Below are positions 11,347-23,051 of a DNA stretch of 64,000 nt, piece after piece (the stretch's first letter is position 1; every line of letters starts with the position of its first letter). This DNA comes from Megalobrama amblycephala. Taxonomy: Eukaryota; Chordata; Actinopteri; Cypriniformes; Xenocyprididae. The notes beneath the pieces were generated by a model. It saw nothing but the letters and a program-made list of their open reading frames with translations. It searched no databases and was not told the origin of the DNA. Position numbers and translations under genes: made by a program. Location: the NCBI RefSeq assembly GCF_018812025.1, contig NC_063046.1, forward strand, positions 1,886,171 to 1,950,170, given 5' to 3'.

Positions 11347-11596
11347 GCCCGCTTATATAGCCCTAAACCCCGCCCATTTCGGCGGGAATATTTGCGCGCT
11401 CTGTCGCCATAGGTCGCGCAGCTATGCCGCGCCGTCATTGGTTCAACAACTTGTCTATGAGTGAACCAATGACGATGAAGTTACACTGCGTTATTGAAAA
11501 AGGCTTCAGTAACGGGGAAAAAGGAGACCTTTCCCCATACGCAGTACTCGTTCCGTATCTCAGGGAACCGAGGTTACGTTAGTAACCGAGTACGTT
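11347..11596 (-). repeat. DIRS right inverted terminal repeat
   Basis: Inverted counterpart of 5822-6050, including TATA box and CCAAT pair on the minus strand. The outer ~50 bases ('cgttccgtatctcaggg' to the terminal GTT) are right-specific. Confidence 0.88.
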
Positions 11597-13520
11597 ATTC
11601 TTCTTAGACTAAATTTCTAAATGCATCTCCTCCTAGACTGTTCAAGCTACAACCACCAAACTCGGACTAGACCTTCAGACTATTCTGACTTAGTGTGCTA
11701 TATCTTTTCAGACTGATCAGACTTACGGTTTTCCTAAAAAAGCTGATTAAAACTTGGAAAAATCCCATTGACTTTCATTGACGGAATGTTCAAATGAGCC
11801 AAGACTATTCAAACTCCAACTGTCAAAATTCAAATTTTGACAGTTGGAGAGGCTCATCAGACTCTATACATGGGTTTCAAAGACGTCACTTCCGCTATGC
11901 CCGCCGCCATATTTGGGACCAGTCACAGCTGCGCGTCCTGTTTAAGTCTATGGTGACAGCAGCTACAAATACCAGAGGAAGGCCAACAAAACGCTCTCAG
12001 AAGGTTCACAACAAGTTTACAATATATCTGGGATATGTGGTGCTGTTAGCCGTTTCAACAGTCGTCAGAACTACAAATTTATTTGATTTATTTGAAAATA
12101 TTGTGAATTCTAGTTGCTGTGTTTCGGCGTGTTGTTACAGGATGAACAAATTCACGACACCAGCTGACTACATTACTTAGTTCAAGTATGCGTGCATGAT
12201 TTTGTGCAAATATAAGTTGTAATTTTATGTATATCTTGTATAAATATATATGAATTACCATATATAGGATGTGTCCCGTTGAGTTAATTAACCTTCTAGC
12301 AAAGCGCTTCAGTTTACGGGTGTTCATTCAGTGCGCGCAGCTCAAATAATACTGTTATCAAAATGAGATGATTTGAGAAAAAAAAATCTGTTATTGTTCA
12401 TGATCCTTATTATTAATCAAACTATGTGTTGATGAAAATAATACTAGAACAATATAAGAGCTAGTTATTAAAAATAATGCATTCATTTTCTAAAAGAAAT
12501 ATTAAAGTTTTAATATTACTGTGTAGTAACGTTAAACATTTTAATGACTTAATCATTGCTGTTTGAGCTGCGCACGCTGAAGCTGAAGATAATAAAAAAC
12601 CCATAAACTGAAAGTTAATTAACTCATCGGAACACATCCTATATAAAATAATCCAGATATTAATACAAAATAAAAATATTACAACTAGCATTTGCACAAA
12701 ATCACGCACAGATGAACTTGAAGTAACGTCATTGAAACCCCGAAACACAGCAAATAAGCCCAAATAATTCACAACGTTATTTTACAAATATATACGATTA
12801 TAATATCATGTATAAGAAGAAGACAGTCCCAATCATATTAATGTTTTGTCTTACTTTTTGAGCGCTCGCGCTGAAGCTATAGATGATCATCAGCTCTGTG
12901 GGTTATTTACCTCAACGAAACACATCCTTTATGAGAATAATCAGATATTTATACTTAATAAAATTAATAAGTTTTATCTGTACAAAATGACGCGAATGCA
13001 CAAGTGAAGTTTGAACAAGTTATGTAATCAATGTAATCAAACTCAGTCGACGCGCTCTTACCACAACAACACGCTGAAACAACAACACAGAGAATTCACA
13101 ACATTTTATTACAATAGTGTTCTCGTTATAATGTTATGTAAATGACAGTCCCAGCAGTTATTAATGTTGTGCATTGCTGTTTGGCTGCCAGTGGTGTGGT
13201 CCCTTCTAAATGAAGCCAATAATTCTGCCGATCTAACTACTTTGGGATCAAATAAATTTGTAGTTCTGACGACTGTTGAAACGGCTAACAGCACCACATA
13301 TCCAAGATATATTATAAACTTGTTGTGAACCTTCTGAGAGTGTTTCGTTGGCCTTCCTCTGGTAATTGTAGCTGCTGTCACCATAGACTTTAACAGGGCG
13401 CGCAGCTGTGACCGGTCCCAAATATGGCGGCGATAGAATACAGTGACGTCACATGAAACCCATGTATTAGCTGCCATTCTATGTACTATTTCTAATCCAT
13501 TGAGACTCATTCAAACTTCC
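11597..13520. mobile_element. Element with ~230-bp inverted ends, no transposase seen
   Basis: 11866-12090 and 13250-13480 are inverted copies of each other; both contain 'gccgccatatttgggacc' and 'tgctgttagccgtttcaaca'. The interior (12090-13250) is AT-rich and has repeated 'acacatcct' segments. No ORF shows a transposase motif. Outer boundaries and target duplication are not clear. The 5' flank includes the perfect hairpin at 11815-11848. Confidence 0.55.
11815..11848. repeat. Perfect 16-bp inverted repeat, 2-base loop
   Basis: The arm 'tccaactgtcaaaatt' (11815-11830) is followed by 'ca' and its exact reverse complement (11833-11848). No U-tract follows, and a terminator role is not expected in a vertebrate genome. 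Confidence 0.85.
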
Positions 13521-13533
13521 ATTCTATCTAATA

Positions 13534-13537
13534 TGTC

Positions 13538-13570
<33 letters not shown>

Positions 13571-13641
13571 AAATTATATCTATCTATTTCTCTTTCTAAT
13601 CTATCTATCTATCAAACTAAATCTAGCTATTTCTCTTTCTA

Positions 13642-13688
<47 letters not shown>

Positions 13689-13717
13689 AAACTAAATCTA
13701 TCTATCTATCAAACTAA

Positions 13718-13771
<54 letters not shown>

Positions 13772-13785
13772 ATCTCTGCATCAGA
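13534..13785. repeat. (TCTA)n microsatellite
   Basis: Several TCTA blocks are separated by 'aaactaaa' and 'tttctctttctaa' spacers. The same composition as the arrays at 4.6 and 5.6 kb. Confidence 0.9.
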
Positions 13786-13949
13786 ACATCGTAGAGACAT
13801 GGGGGTTGGTTTATATTGTCAAGCAGCCTTTGGAGTATCACCATTCGTAGCTGCCAAGCCACTCCCTAGCAACCAAACAGAGTACACTAGCAACCGTTTT
13901 GCAAGATCTATATCTCTGCATCAGAACATCGAACAGACATAGGGGTTGG

Positions 13950-13950
<1 letters not shown>
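13786..13950 (+). repeat. 140-bp minisatellite, single unit plus part
   Basis: About 1.2 units identical in type to array 1, sandwiched between TCTA blocks. Confidence 0.85.
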
Positions 13951-14006
<56 letters not shown>

Positions 14007-14027
14007 AAACTAAATCTATCAAACTAA

Positions 14028-14074
<47 letters not shown>

Positions 14075-14100
14075 AAACTAAATCTATCTATCTATCTATC
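13951..14100. repeat. (TCTA)n microsatellite
   Basis: TCTA repeats with 'aaactaaa' spacers between two minisatellite segments. Confidence 0.9.
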
Positions 14101-14870
14101 TAGAATATCCTAGCAACCTCATAGCAATACCCTAGCAACCCAAAGCATAGAGGGATATCTTCAAATCTGAATATCATAGAGGCATGGGGGTTGATTTATA
14201 TTGTCATGCAGACTTTGAAGTATCATCATTGGTAGCTGCCAAGCCACTCCCTAGCAACCAAACAGAGTACCCTAGCAACCGTTTTGCAAGATCTATATCT
14301 CTACATCAGAACATCGTACAGACATGGGGGTTGGTTTATATTGTCAAGCAGCCTTTGGAGAATCATCATTGGTAGCTGCCAAGCCACTCCCTAGCAACCA
14401 AACAGAGTACCCTAGCAACCATTTTGCAAGATCTATAGCTCTGCATCAGAACATCGTACAGACATGGGGGTTGGTTTATATTGTCAAGCAGCCTTTGAAG
14501 TATCATCATTGGTAGCTGCCAAGCCACTCCCTAGCAACCAAACAGAGTACCCTAGCAACCATTTTGCAAGATCTATAGCTTTGCAACAGAACATCGTACA
14601 GACATGGGGGTTGGTTTATATTGTCAAGCAGCCTATGAAGTATCATCATTGTTAGCTGCCAAGCCACTCCCTAGCAACCAAACAGAGTACCCTAGCAACC
14701 GTTTTGCAAGATCTATATCTCTGTATCAGAACATCGTAGAGACATGGCGGTTGGTTTATATTGTCGCGCAGACTTTGAAGTATTATCACCCTAGCAACTG
14801 CCTAGCAACACCTTAGCAATCACCCAGGTTACCATAGCAACTGCTTAGCAACCACCCCGAGTACCCTGAC
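14101..14870 (+). repeat. 140-bp minisatellite, array 2 (about 5 units)
   Basis: The gacatgg anchors repeat at exactly 140 bases across the four ORF-bearing units starting at 14184, 14324, 14464 and 14604. The first and last units are degenerate and rich in 'ccctagcaac'. Units are more uniform here than in array 1, which suggests more recent amplification. Confidence 0.9.
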
Positions 14871-14924
<54 letters not shown>

Positions 14925-14925
14925 A
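14871..14925. repeat. (TCTA)n microsatellite
   Basis: An uninterrupted TCTA tract closes array 2. Confidence 0.9.
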
Positions 14926-15104
14926 AAACTACTATACTGAAACTTAAACTTTCAAACTGTAAACTTTCAAACTGAAAACTTTTAAAACTACTTCAAACTT
15001 TTAAAACTACTTCAAACTTTCAAACTTTCTAGACCAGCTTTTTCAAGCCAGCTTAAAGTTTGTCTCAACAAACTTTTTAATCTAGTTGTTCTTGATTTTT
15101 TTAT
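14926..15104 (+). repeat. aaacttt-rich flank of array 2
   Basis: Direct copy of 5691-5821, ending in 'tctagttg' where the first copy has the DIRS insertion at 'tctagtt'. Confidence 0.75.
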
Positions 15105-16490
15105 TGTTCTTGATTTTTTTATTGTTCTTGATTTTTTTTGGCTATTATATATGCTATGTAATGTTTAGTGATTTTGATATCGCAAACTAAAATACCGGCA
15201 GGAATAAATATTTTGGCTAATTTACTCATTAAAACCAAAGGAGTTCATCATTGATTGTACATCAAGAGCAAGAACACGTTGTGTGCATTTTGTTTTGTGC
15301 TTTTACCAGAACGAAATGCTCGATTGCCTTTGTGAAAACTGCGCGTGTGCACGAGCGCCAAGAGAACTGATAACAGCAGCAACGAGCACTGGCCATTTCA
15401 GAAACAACACGTTCCAGCGGATAGATCGCCTCTTATTTAACACAGACCTATATCTTATTGAATTGAGATATTTCTTTCTTTTTAGGTACAATTATTCGCT
15501 GAGTTTAAGTTCACTTTTGAGACGTTTCAGATTCTCGCAGAGAGACTGTTTTTTATTTATTTTATTTTATTTTTCAAAAGCACAAGGTTTTGTTGTTATT
15601 GTGAGCGTACACAAATAAAAGTAGACCATTTGTAGTCTTGCATCAAGCTGTAGGCTATCGCCAAAAAAGACGGAAGGCCTGTTTTAAGTTGTTTCAGCTG
15701 TCATGAGGAGAAAATACATCAGAACGCGCCGGCGCTTTCATCGACCAGAGGGATAAAAATGTAGCCAATTTAGTTTCATATTTATATTTAAATATTGGGC
15801 TATTGTCTATTTTTTTTTTTTTTTTATTTCACCTATGTTCATTATGAAAAGGGAATAGCATGACGGATGCGCAATGTCGGGAGACACGCAGCGGGTCAGA
15901 CATGAGTTCGACCACTTCATTAAGTTTTGTTTTATAGTAAGTCTTTCTTTAAAGTGAATTTCGTTTTGTAGAAATTGTATCTTAATTTCAATCAATGTTT
16001 CATCAACCAATTGCCTATATTTAATAATTAGGAAGAAAACCAAGAACGTCGGGTGTGGAATGGATTGAAGTGCGTAACAAACGAACTCATGTTTCCGCGC
16101 CCTTTGAATAAGGCTGAATCAATATACGTCTTTCTGTTTTTATTAAATTTATTTATTACTTTATTACATGTCTTTATTACTTAAATAATTGATAAGATGT
16201 TTTTGGTCGAACAATATAATTTAGCTGGTCAAGTTAGACACAAATTTGCGTAGTGGCTAAACTCATAACATTTCTTGCAGATAAAAACAAAACAAAAAAA
16301 AAACACGTCGCTCCGACTTTTAAAAAATCCCTCCTCGCTCCAGTCAAAACTTCGCACAAACTGCTCGGCAGCAGCAGACGCTGGCAAACGCACGGGGGGA
16401 GGATTGATCCTATTTGGAACTTCTGGAGTGGAGCGTGAAACACTGCAAAACACTGCAAATCCCCATAACACAAACAAATAAAGAAACTTA
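15105..16490 (-). repeat. Dispersed repeat R1, right inverted arm
   Basis: Reverse complement of 2580-4015, from the 'ttgttcttgatttttttat' segment through the 'IQFLQNEIHFKERL' landmark (15807-16043) to 'aaagaaacttactgcaaat'. It ends where the next element begins. It differs from the left arm by substitutions and small indels, so it is an old duplication. Confidence 0.75.
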
Positions 16491-16497
16491 CTGCAAA

Positions 16498-18229
16498 TAC
16501 TTTTCAAAACTCTAAACACATTTAGCAGAACATCCGTCTGTTGTGGCCATACCATTAACACAATTCATGTCGTTTTCACACAAAATGCAGTCAATTAACA
16601 CATTTCTTAAATGCTTAAATTTTCTTTTCATATAAGCTTACCTCATACCAAAATCATGGATCTTTCTCATCTTATTTGCAAATGCTTAAACACAGCAAGT
16701 CAGAAATGAAGACCCAATGTTCCAATCTTTAAATATAGGATAAAACATATACTTTTGCAACAACAGCAGCTCAAAAGTATTTGAAAAAATATATCAAACA
16801 AATACTGAAACAATTGATAAGCATTTTTAATTAGCAGATCACTGAAATATTGAGAAATAGCAGATTCCAATCTCAGTTGGAGGAATAGTCAGGGGTTGAA
16901 CTTCTTTCCATTACATGGACGTACACAGTAAAATAGGACTCTTTGAATCGGATTTGTTCAGTGTGGATGAACAACACAGAGGAGCAGAGAGAAAATAATA
17001 TATGGGTAAGGGAGAAGAATAGATGAAGGAGGAAAGGAGAAGTTGGATCAGGACAAGGGAGAAGAAGAGGTAGAGGAGAGGAGGAAGAATGGGTGCTGGA
17101 CTGTGCATCTCTGTTTTTTTCACTTACATATGTAGAACCTATGAAAGCTTATTTCTGCCATGAATAGAAAATAAAAAAGGTAATTATGTCTTTTTATCTC
17201 ACAATTCTGACTTTTTAAACTCAATTCCTATAGTTTACATATCACAATTCTGAGGGGGAAAAGTCAGAATTGTGAGATGTATATTCACAATTGCAAAATA
17301 AAAAAATAAAAAAATTGAATTGTGAGATAAAAAGTCACAATTACCTTTTATACTTTTTTTATTCTGTGGTGGAAAAAAGCTTCAACAGTAACCAAAGGCC
17401 ATGTATGTTGGATTTTTTGTTGATCAATGGCAGCAATTTCATGTTTTCATTTCAGTAAAAGCTTCATGTAAAGCTTTTACTACAACAATTCCTCTACCAC
17501 TGTTCCATATATGCAGAATATGTGGTCTGCGTAGGGCACTAACTACCAAGGGGACACCATCCCAACCTCTATGAGGGCAACATCAACACCACACACCCAA
17601 CCCCAGAAAGAGATTTCAACCAAGGGGACACTGAAGTTCTGCATAGGGGACTCATCTGACCAGTAGCTGCCCTGAGCAATTCTGTTACTTTCTTCTTCTT
17701 CTCTTTTTCTACCGCACATTCTATAAAGTAATGACTCACTTCTTTTGCCAAGAATGCACACATTCAACACTCAACCAAACATGTAGAATGGCTTACATGC
17801 ATTATACTATTACTGTAGTACAAGGAAACTGAATTATAAAAACAATGGATTTAATATTTTCTGCAGGTAGGACTGAAACATGACAAGTAATGCAGTTTTC
17901 ATAATGCCATCAACTGTTAGTATTTTGAGAGTCATTGCGCTTTGATTGACTATACAGTATGTTCATGTTGAATAGAAAACTAGTGCTAGTGTTTGACAGA
18001 ACGACTCGATTTTGAATCAGGTTTGCTGTGTTTTGATAGAGTTAGTATGTGTTGAAAAAGGTTTTTAGCATTTTGAAATGTGGAGTTTGTGTTTATATAA
18101 CAAAATTTGGTTTTGGGCAGAAAATTAACTATTTGGCTAATTGTGTGATGTTTGTGTGTTGCTGTGTTAAGAATTTAGAAAAAATACTTTAAGTATTGCT
18201 AAACGCTTGTTAGCAATTGAAAAAAACTG
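16498..18229 (-). mobile_element. Tc1/mariner-like non-autonomous element, one end truncated
   Basis: The sequence is an inverted copy of the complete element at 36579-39195. The preserved end is 'gcaattgaaaaaaactg' followed by TA at 18230, the usual target of Tc1/mariner elements. The other end is lost at the junction with R1. A frame at 17543-17770 is shared with 37877-38101 but matches nothing known. No transposase is visible. Confidence 0.65.
17170..17355. repeat. Palindromic segment inside the Tc1-like element
   Basis: 'ggtaattatgtctttttatctcacaatt' and its near reverse complement bound an interior that again contains inverted 'cacaattctga' and 'cagaattgtgaga'. The same structure is at 38295-38470. 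It may be a small nested palindromic element. Class unknown. Confidence 0.6.
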
Positions 18230-18231
18230 TA

Positions 18232-19044
18232 ATAGCCTAGCACTTGTTGAATAACAAAATGTAGATTATTGGGATATCAACGTTTTTTTTGTTCGTAATT
18301 GTGTAGCTTATGGCATGACATTTCTTTTTGTAATGTTTATGAGCGTGTTAATGGATACAAACTGCACAATTGCAGTTTATCAGATTGTTACATAGCTATA
18401 ATTGCACAATATAGTTGAAACAGTAACACATTAAAATCGTCTAATAATCATACAGTAGTTAAAATGAACCCTTTGTAAGTGATGTATTACCATTACATCA
18501 TGGGCGTACGGGACACTCCCGCAGCCCCCGCGGTGCGTGGGGGCCCCCACCCTATGATGGGCCCTGTCGCAGATTATTTACTATTTAGCCTTTGCTTTTT
18601 TTAGAACTAAACTCAATTGACTAAAGATAAAAATAAAGCATCCAACTGAAGCCAAAAAATGCAAGCAGAATACCACAGAAAATAGTGCTAAATTACCACA
18701 AAAGGGGGAAAAATTCACTGTTGTTTCCATCGCCGTTTGTAAGGTAGTCAAGACAACAGCAAGCTTTGATGCGCTATGTTACTGTGTTACTGTTAGCGGT
18801 CGTGTGCCGAGACAAATAAATATGTTCGGTCTTTGCTGAGATATTATTATTATTATTATTATTATATATTGCCCAAATGGAAATATCCTAGCCAATAAGT
18901 CTAGAGTTAGGCTATTTCTTTATTCTTTTACTGTAAATACATGAATTTAGTTTAGGCCTATATCATTTGATGCACCAATCGAAATTACTGAAAATTTGCG
19001 GCCGAAAGAGCAATTTACGCGCTTGTCTAGAAGGGAACCTTGTA
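18232..19044. other. No gene; (TTA)n microsatellite at 18841-18866
   Basis: AT-rich sequence with a short GC-rich segment near 18500-18570 that looks like the end of another repeat, and a trinucleotide tract. No ORF of interest. Confidence 0.45.
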
Positions 19045-19680
19045 TAGCCTAGCCTATACACAAATTTGTGTCTAACTTAGAATTTAGACCAGCTAAAATA
19101 TTTTGTTATACCAAAACATCTTATTAATTAATTAAGTAATAAAGACATGTATTTAAGAAATTTAATAAAAACAGAAAGACGTCTATTGCTTCAGCCTTAT
19201 TCAAAGGGCGCGGAGTTACATGTTACGCACTTCAATCCATTCCACACCGGCGTTCATGGTTTTCTTCCTAATTATTAAATATAGGCAATTGGTTGATGAA
19301 ACATTGATTGAAATTAAAGATACAATTTCTACAAAATGAAATTCACTTTAAAGAAAGACTTACTATAAAACAAAACTTAATGAAGTGGTCGAACTCATGT
19401 CTGACCCGCTGCATGTCTCCCGTCATTGCGCATCCGTCATGCTATTCACTTTTCATAATCAACATTGGTGACATCTTAAAAAAATATATTAGGCTATAGC
19501 CCAATATTTAAATATAAATATGAAACTAAATTGGCTACATTTTTATCCCTCTGGCCGGCGAAAGCGCCGGCGCGTTCTGATGGATTTTCTCCTCATGACA
19601 GAAACAACTTAAAACAGGCCTTCCGTCATTTTTGGCGATAGCCTACAGATTAGTGCAAGCCTACAGATAAATTTATACAC
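19045..19680 (+). repeat. Dispersed repeat R1, third partial copy
   Basis: Matches about 2870-3475 in direct orientation, including the 'IQFLQNEIHFKERL' landmark (19308 on) and the 'cctctggccggcgaaagcgcc' region. Only the middle of the family is present, so R1 is a dispersed repeat and not merely an inverted duplication. Confidence 0.75.
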
Positions 19681-21235
19681 GTTATATTCGGGGCATCATG
19701 CCGAGTCGAATGATATCCAATTTTCCCATATCGGACATTTTGACCGTCGGCCATTTTGAATTTTGTGCTAAAATGCTGTATTTTACGAATGCATTAGCTT
19801 ATCTTTACGAAACTCGGTATGGGACTTTGGCACCATGCCCTTACAATACTCAAAAAGTTTTGTCGCAGCGCCACCTTGTGGTCAAAAGTTATAACAAAAT
19901 TTACTAAAATGCTAATAACTTTTGACTATATTAACCAATTGTAATGAAACTGGTCTCAGTAGATTCCTTGGGTCATGCTGAGAACATAGATATTAAATTT
20001 GCAATAGTCGGCCGAACTTCCTGTCCGCTGTATTGTTTTTCTTTAATAACGTACTTTTTCGAACTCCTCCTAGACCGTTGCTCCGATTTTCACCAAAATC
20101 GAAATGTATCATCTTCAGACCATGCCAACAAAAAGTTATGGATTTCAAGTCGATATGTCAAATCGTTTTTATAGAGCGGAGTAATGAATTTGAGGCATGA
20201 TGCAAAACACACTCTTGAAGCTGTATCTCTGCACTGCTTTATCATATTCAGACCAAACTTGGTACATGTCATCACAAGCATGACCTGAGGCATCACGCAG
20301 TGTTTCAGCGCAGCGCAACCTACTGGAGTGGAGATATGAAAAATGAATATTTTTGCTTATAACTTCTGATGGGTTTGACCAAAAATCATAAATTTGGTCT
20401 CGTTAGATTCGGGGCATCATGTCGAGTCGAATGATATCCAATTTTTCCATATTGGACATTTTGGCCATCGGCCATTTTGAATTTTGTGCTAAAATGCTGT
20501 ATTTTACGAATGCATTAGTGTATCGTTACGAAACTCGATATGGGTCATCAGGACAATGCCCTGAAGGAGCCTGAGAAGTTTCGGACCAGCGCTACCTTGT
20601 GGTCAAAAGTTATAACAAAATTTACAAAAATGCTAATAACTTTTGACTTTATTAACTGATTGTAATGAAACTGGTCTCAGTTGATTCCTTGGGTAATGCC
20701 GAGAATACAAATCTCAAATTTGCCATAGTTGGCTGAACTTCCTGTCCGCCATATTATTTTTCTTTAAAAACCTACTTTTTTTAACTCCTCCTAGACTGTT
20801 GCTCCGATTTTCGCCAAAATCGAACCATATAATCTACAGACCATGCCAACAAAATGTTAAGGATTTCAAGTTGAGACATCACATTTTTTTCATATACCGG
20901 AGCAACGAATTTGAGGCATGATGCAAAACCCACTCTTGAAGCTGTATCTCTGCAATGCTTTGACATATTGACACCAAACTTTGCAGTTGTCATTGACAAC
21001 TCACTCTGACCATACCGCATGAATTTGGTCACAGCGCCACCTATTGGTGGAAAGTAATAAACCAGTAAATTATTGTTGAATGTATATGTGATTTTTCAGC
21101 TCTTTTGCCTAAAATGATCCTAATAAGTCTTTAATTGCTCACTGTTGCAGTTGGTCTGATGCTCACAGCCATGTTGGCTGGCTTGTTGTGCTGCTTTTGT
21201 GCTTGACCCCGTAATTGCTGCTTGCAGCTATATTT
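19681..21235 (+). repeat. Long gene-free repeat R2, two tandem ~720-bp units
   Basis: 'ggggcatcatg.cgagtcgaatgat' occurs near 19690 and 20410 and starts two imperfect copies. Both contain 'cagcgccacctt', 'ttcctgtccgc' and 'actcctcctagac'. The block ends 'gctgcttgcagctatattta', an ending shared with the next repeats. It looks like a family of long non-coding repeats common in cyprinids. No coding capacity is visible. Confidence 0.65.
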
Positions 21236-21342
21236 AGGGCCCAAGCGAATTAAGCGCGCAGGGCCCTCTTGTTCTTCTAAGGATTATTAGGGCCCAAGCG
21301 AAAATTCGCGCAGGGCCCTCTTGTTTTTCTAAGGATTATTAT

Positions 21343-21374
<32 letters not shown>
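21236..21374. repeat. Short direct repeat and poly-T tract
   Basis: 'agggcccaagcga' followed by 'gcgcagggccctcttgtt' occurs twice, about 50 bases apart, followed by a run of about 29 T (21346-21374). Confidence 0.6.
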
Positions 21375-23027
21375 CGTCTTCCGGGGCTTTTTGGGGGCCT
21401 TAACATGCTCAAAAACTCTTGAAAATTGGCACACACATTGGAATCCGCGGCCAACAGGGCCGGGCAGAAGCTGGTACCCGGGCGTGGCAGGGGGGCTCAA
21501 CAGCGCCCCCTTGAAAAAGGTCTGAAAATTTGGTCCATATATTAAACACGCTTGCACGTATTAGTCTGAAACTCGGTACACATATAGACCTCATCGGGCC
21601 GAACAACTTTCGTGCTCTAAGTTAAACGTCACGCCAACAGGAAGTCAGCTATTAAGGGTTGTTTGAAAAACGCATGCTCTGGAATTTGATATACTCCTCC
21701 TAGACGATTAATCCGATCGCCACCAAACTCGGTCAGCATGAAGTCAAGACACTGATGATTAAAAATTGCCAGGGGATTTTTGATATCTCGAACGGTTTGT
21801 CCGTGGCGAGGCAACGAATTTATGGCGAGAAAAAGGAAACAGGAAATGTGTTATAACGTCTGCATACATATATTGATCTTTATGAAACTTCACAAGTGTG
21901 TTCGTTATAGGAGTCTGATCACATGTATGTGACTATTGTGAGTCAAAGTTATAGCGCCACCAACTGGCAGCAGGAAGTGTATCACTTTTTGAAATGTTTT
22001 GAGATCACCCTCTTATTTTTACCTGATTTGCTTCAAACTTCATCAGTGTAATGTCAATACACAGCAGATGTAGACCTATGACAGGATTTTTGATATTTGA
22101 AATATTGTTGCCATGGCAACAGGTCAAACTGTAATAATATTCTTGAGTGTTTTTGAGGCTCTTAACATGCTTCAAATTGCATGAAACTCGACACACACAT
22201 CAATATTGTCAACCAGTAGACATGGACAAAGCCATAGAAATGGGCGTGGTGGAGGGGCTCAGTAGCGCCACCTTTTGACAAAAGTGGGGGGGTTTGTTTT
22301 TCCTACAGTCACCAAACTTGGTACACATATTGTTCTCATCAAGCCGGACAATTTTCTAATTTACATTCATTAGCTCCGACCAACAGGAAGTCAGCTATTT
22401 TGGTTTGAATGTTAATTTTTTGAAAAAACAGGCTATGAATTTTATACTACTACTCCTACAGGGTTTATCCAATTTACACCAAGCTTTTTTTAACTTGTTG
22501 CTAACACATTGAAGTTGTTTAATTGCAAACGGATTTTGGATATCTCAAACGGTTTGGCCGTGGCGAGGCAACGAATTTATGGCAAGAAAAGGGAAACAAA
22601 GTGTTATAACTTCTGCATACATTAATTGATTTTGATGAAACTTCGGCTTAGTCTTCGTTGTACAAGGCTGATCACATGGATGTGATTATTGTGATTCAAA
22701 GTCATAGCGCCACCAACTGGAAGCAGAAAATGTGTCACTTTCAGCATACATTGAGATCACCCTCTTATTTTTACCTGATTTGCTTCAAAATTCATCAGAA
22801 TAATGTTAAAACTTGGCACATGTAATCCTTTGAAAATGGGCAGGGAGGAGGGGCTCTATAGTGGCACCTTGTAGTGCAGTAAATGTGGAGTGAATTTGAC
22901 ATAGTCCTTTGATGTTTAACCGTTTTAAGTGCCTATTGCCCGCTGTGCACAGTTGCCCTGAAGCCACCGGGGTGGCGGTGCCACCGGGCTTGGGCCCGCC
23001 ATCGCTGCTCGCAGCTATATTTATTTA
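21375..23027 (+). repeat. Long gene-free repeat R2b, copy 1
   Basis: The repeat runs from 'ttcgtcttccggggctttt' to 'gctgctcgcagctatattta'. The motif 'ggcgaggcaacgaatttatgg' occurs near 21807 and 22564, about 757 bases apart, so it is built from two related sub-units. Short ORFs are only landmarks. It is followed by poly-T and then a second, longer copy. Confidence 0.75.
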
Positions 23028-23051
23028 TTTTTTTTTTTTTTTTTTTTTTTT

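Larger units (their letters stand above)
5822..11596 (+). mobile_element. DIRS1-like tyrosine-recombinase retrotransposon, full length but mutated
   Basis: The element has gag-like, RT-RNase H and tyrosine recombinase regions in order, non-identical inverted terminal repeats, and an internal complementary region (11165-11278) that matches the outer ends of both ITRs. DIRS elements integrate as circles through the recombinase and make no target duplication. Consistent with this, both ends finish in GTT (5822-5824 and 11594-11596) with no direct repeat. At least three disabling lesions are visible in gag and RT, so this copy is not autonomous, although its recombinase frame is intact. A shorter relative lies at 44153-46473. 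Confidence 0.93.

Noticed and set aside
11597..13520. THAP/P-element transposase remnant
   Set aside because: Long inverted ends suggested a P-type element, but no zinc-finger or catalytic motif could be seen in the frames.
14184..14816. Four overlapping ~63-codon ORFs with similar products
   Set aside because: They are one open frame in each minisatellite unit; no start context, exon signal or domain.
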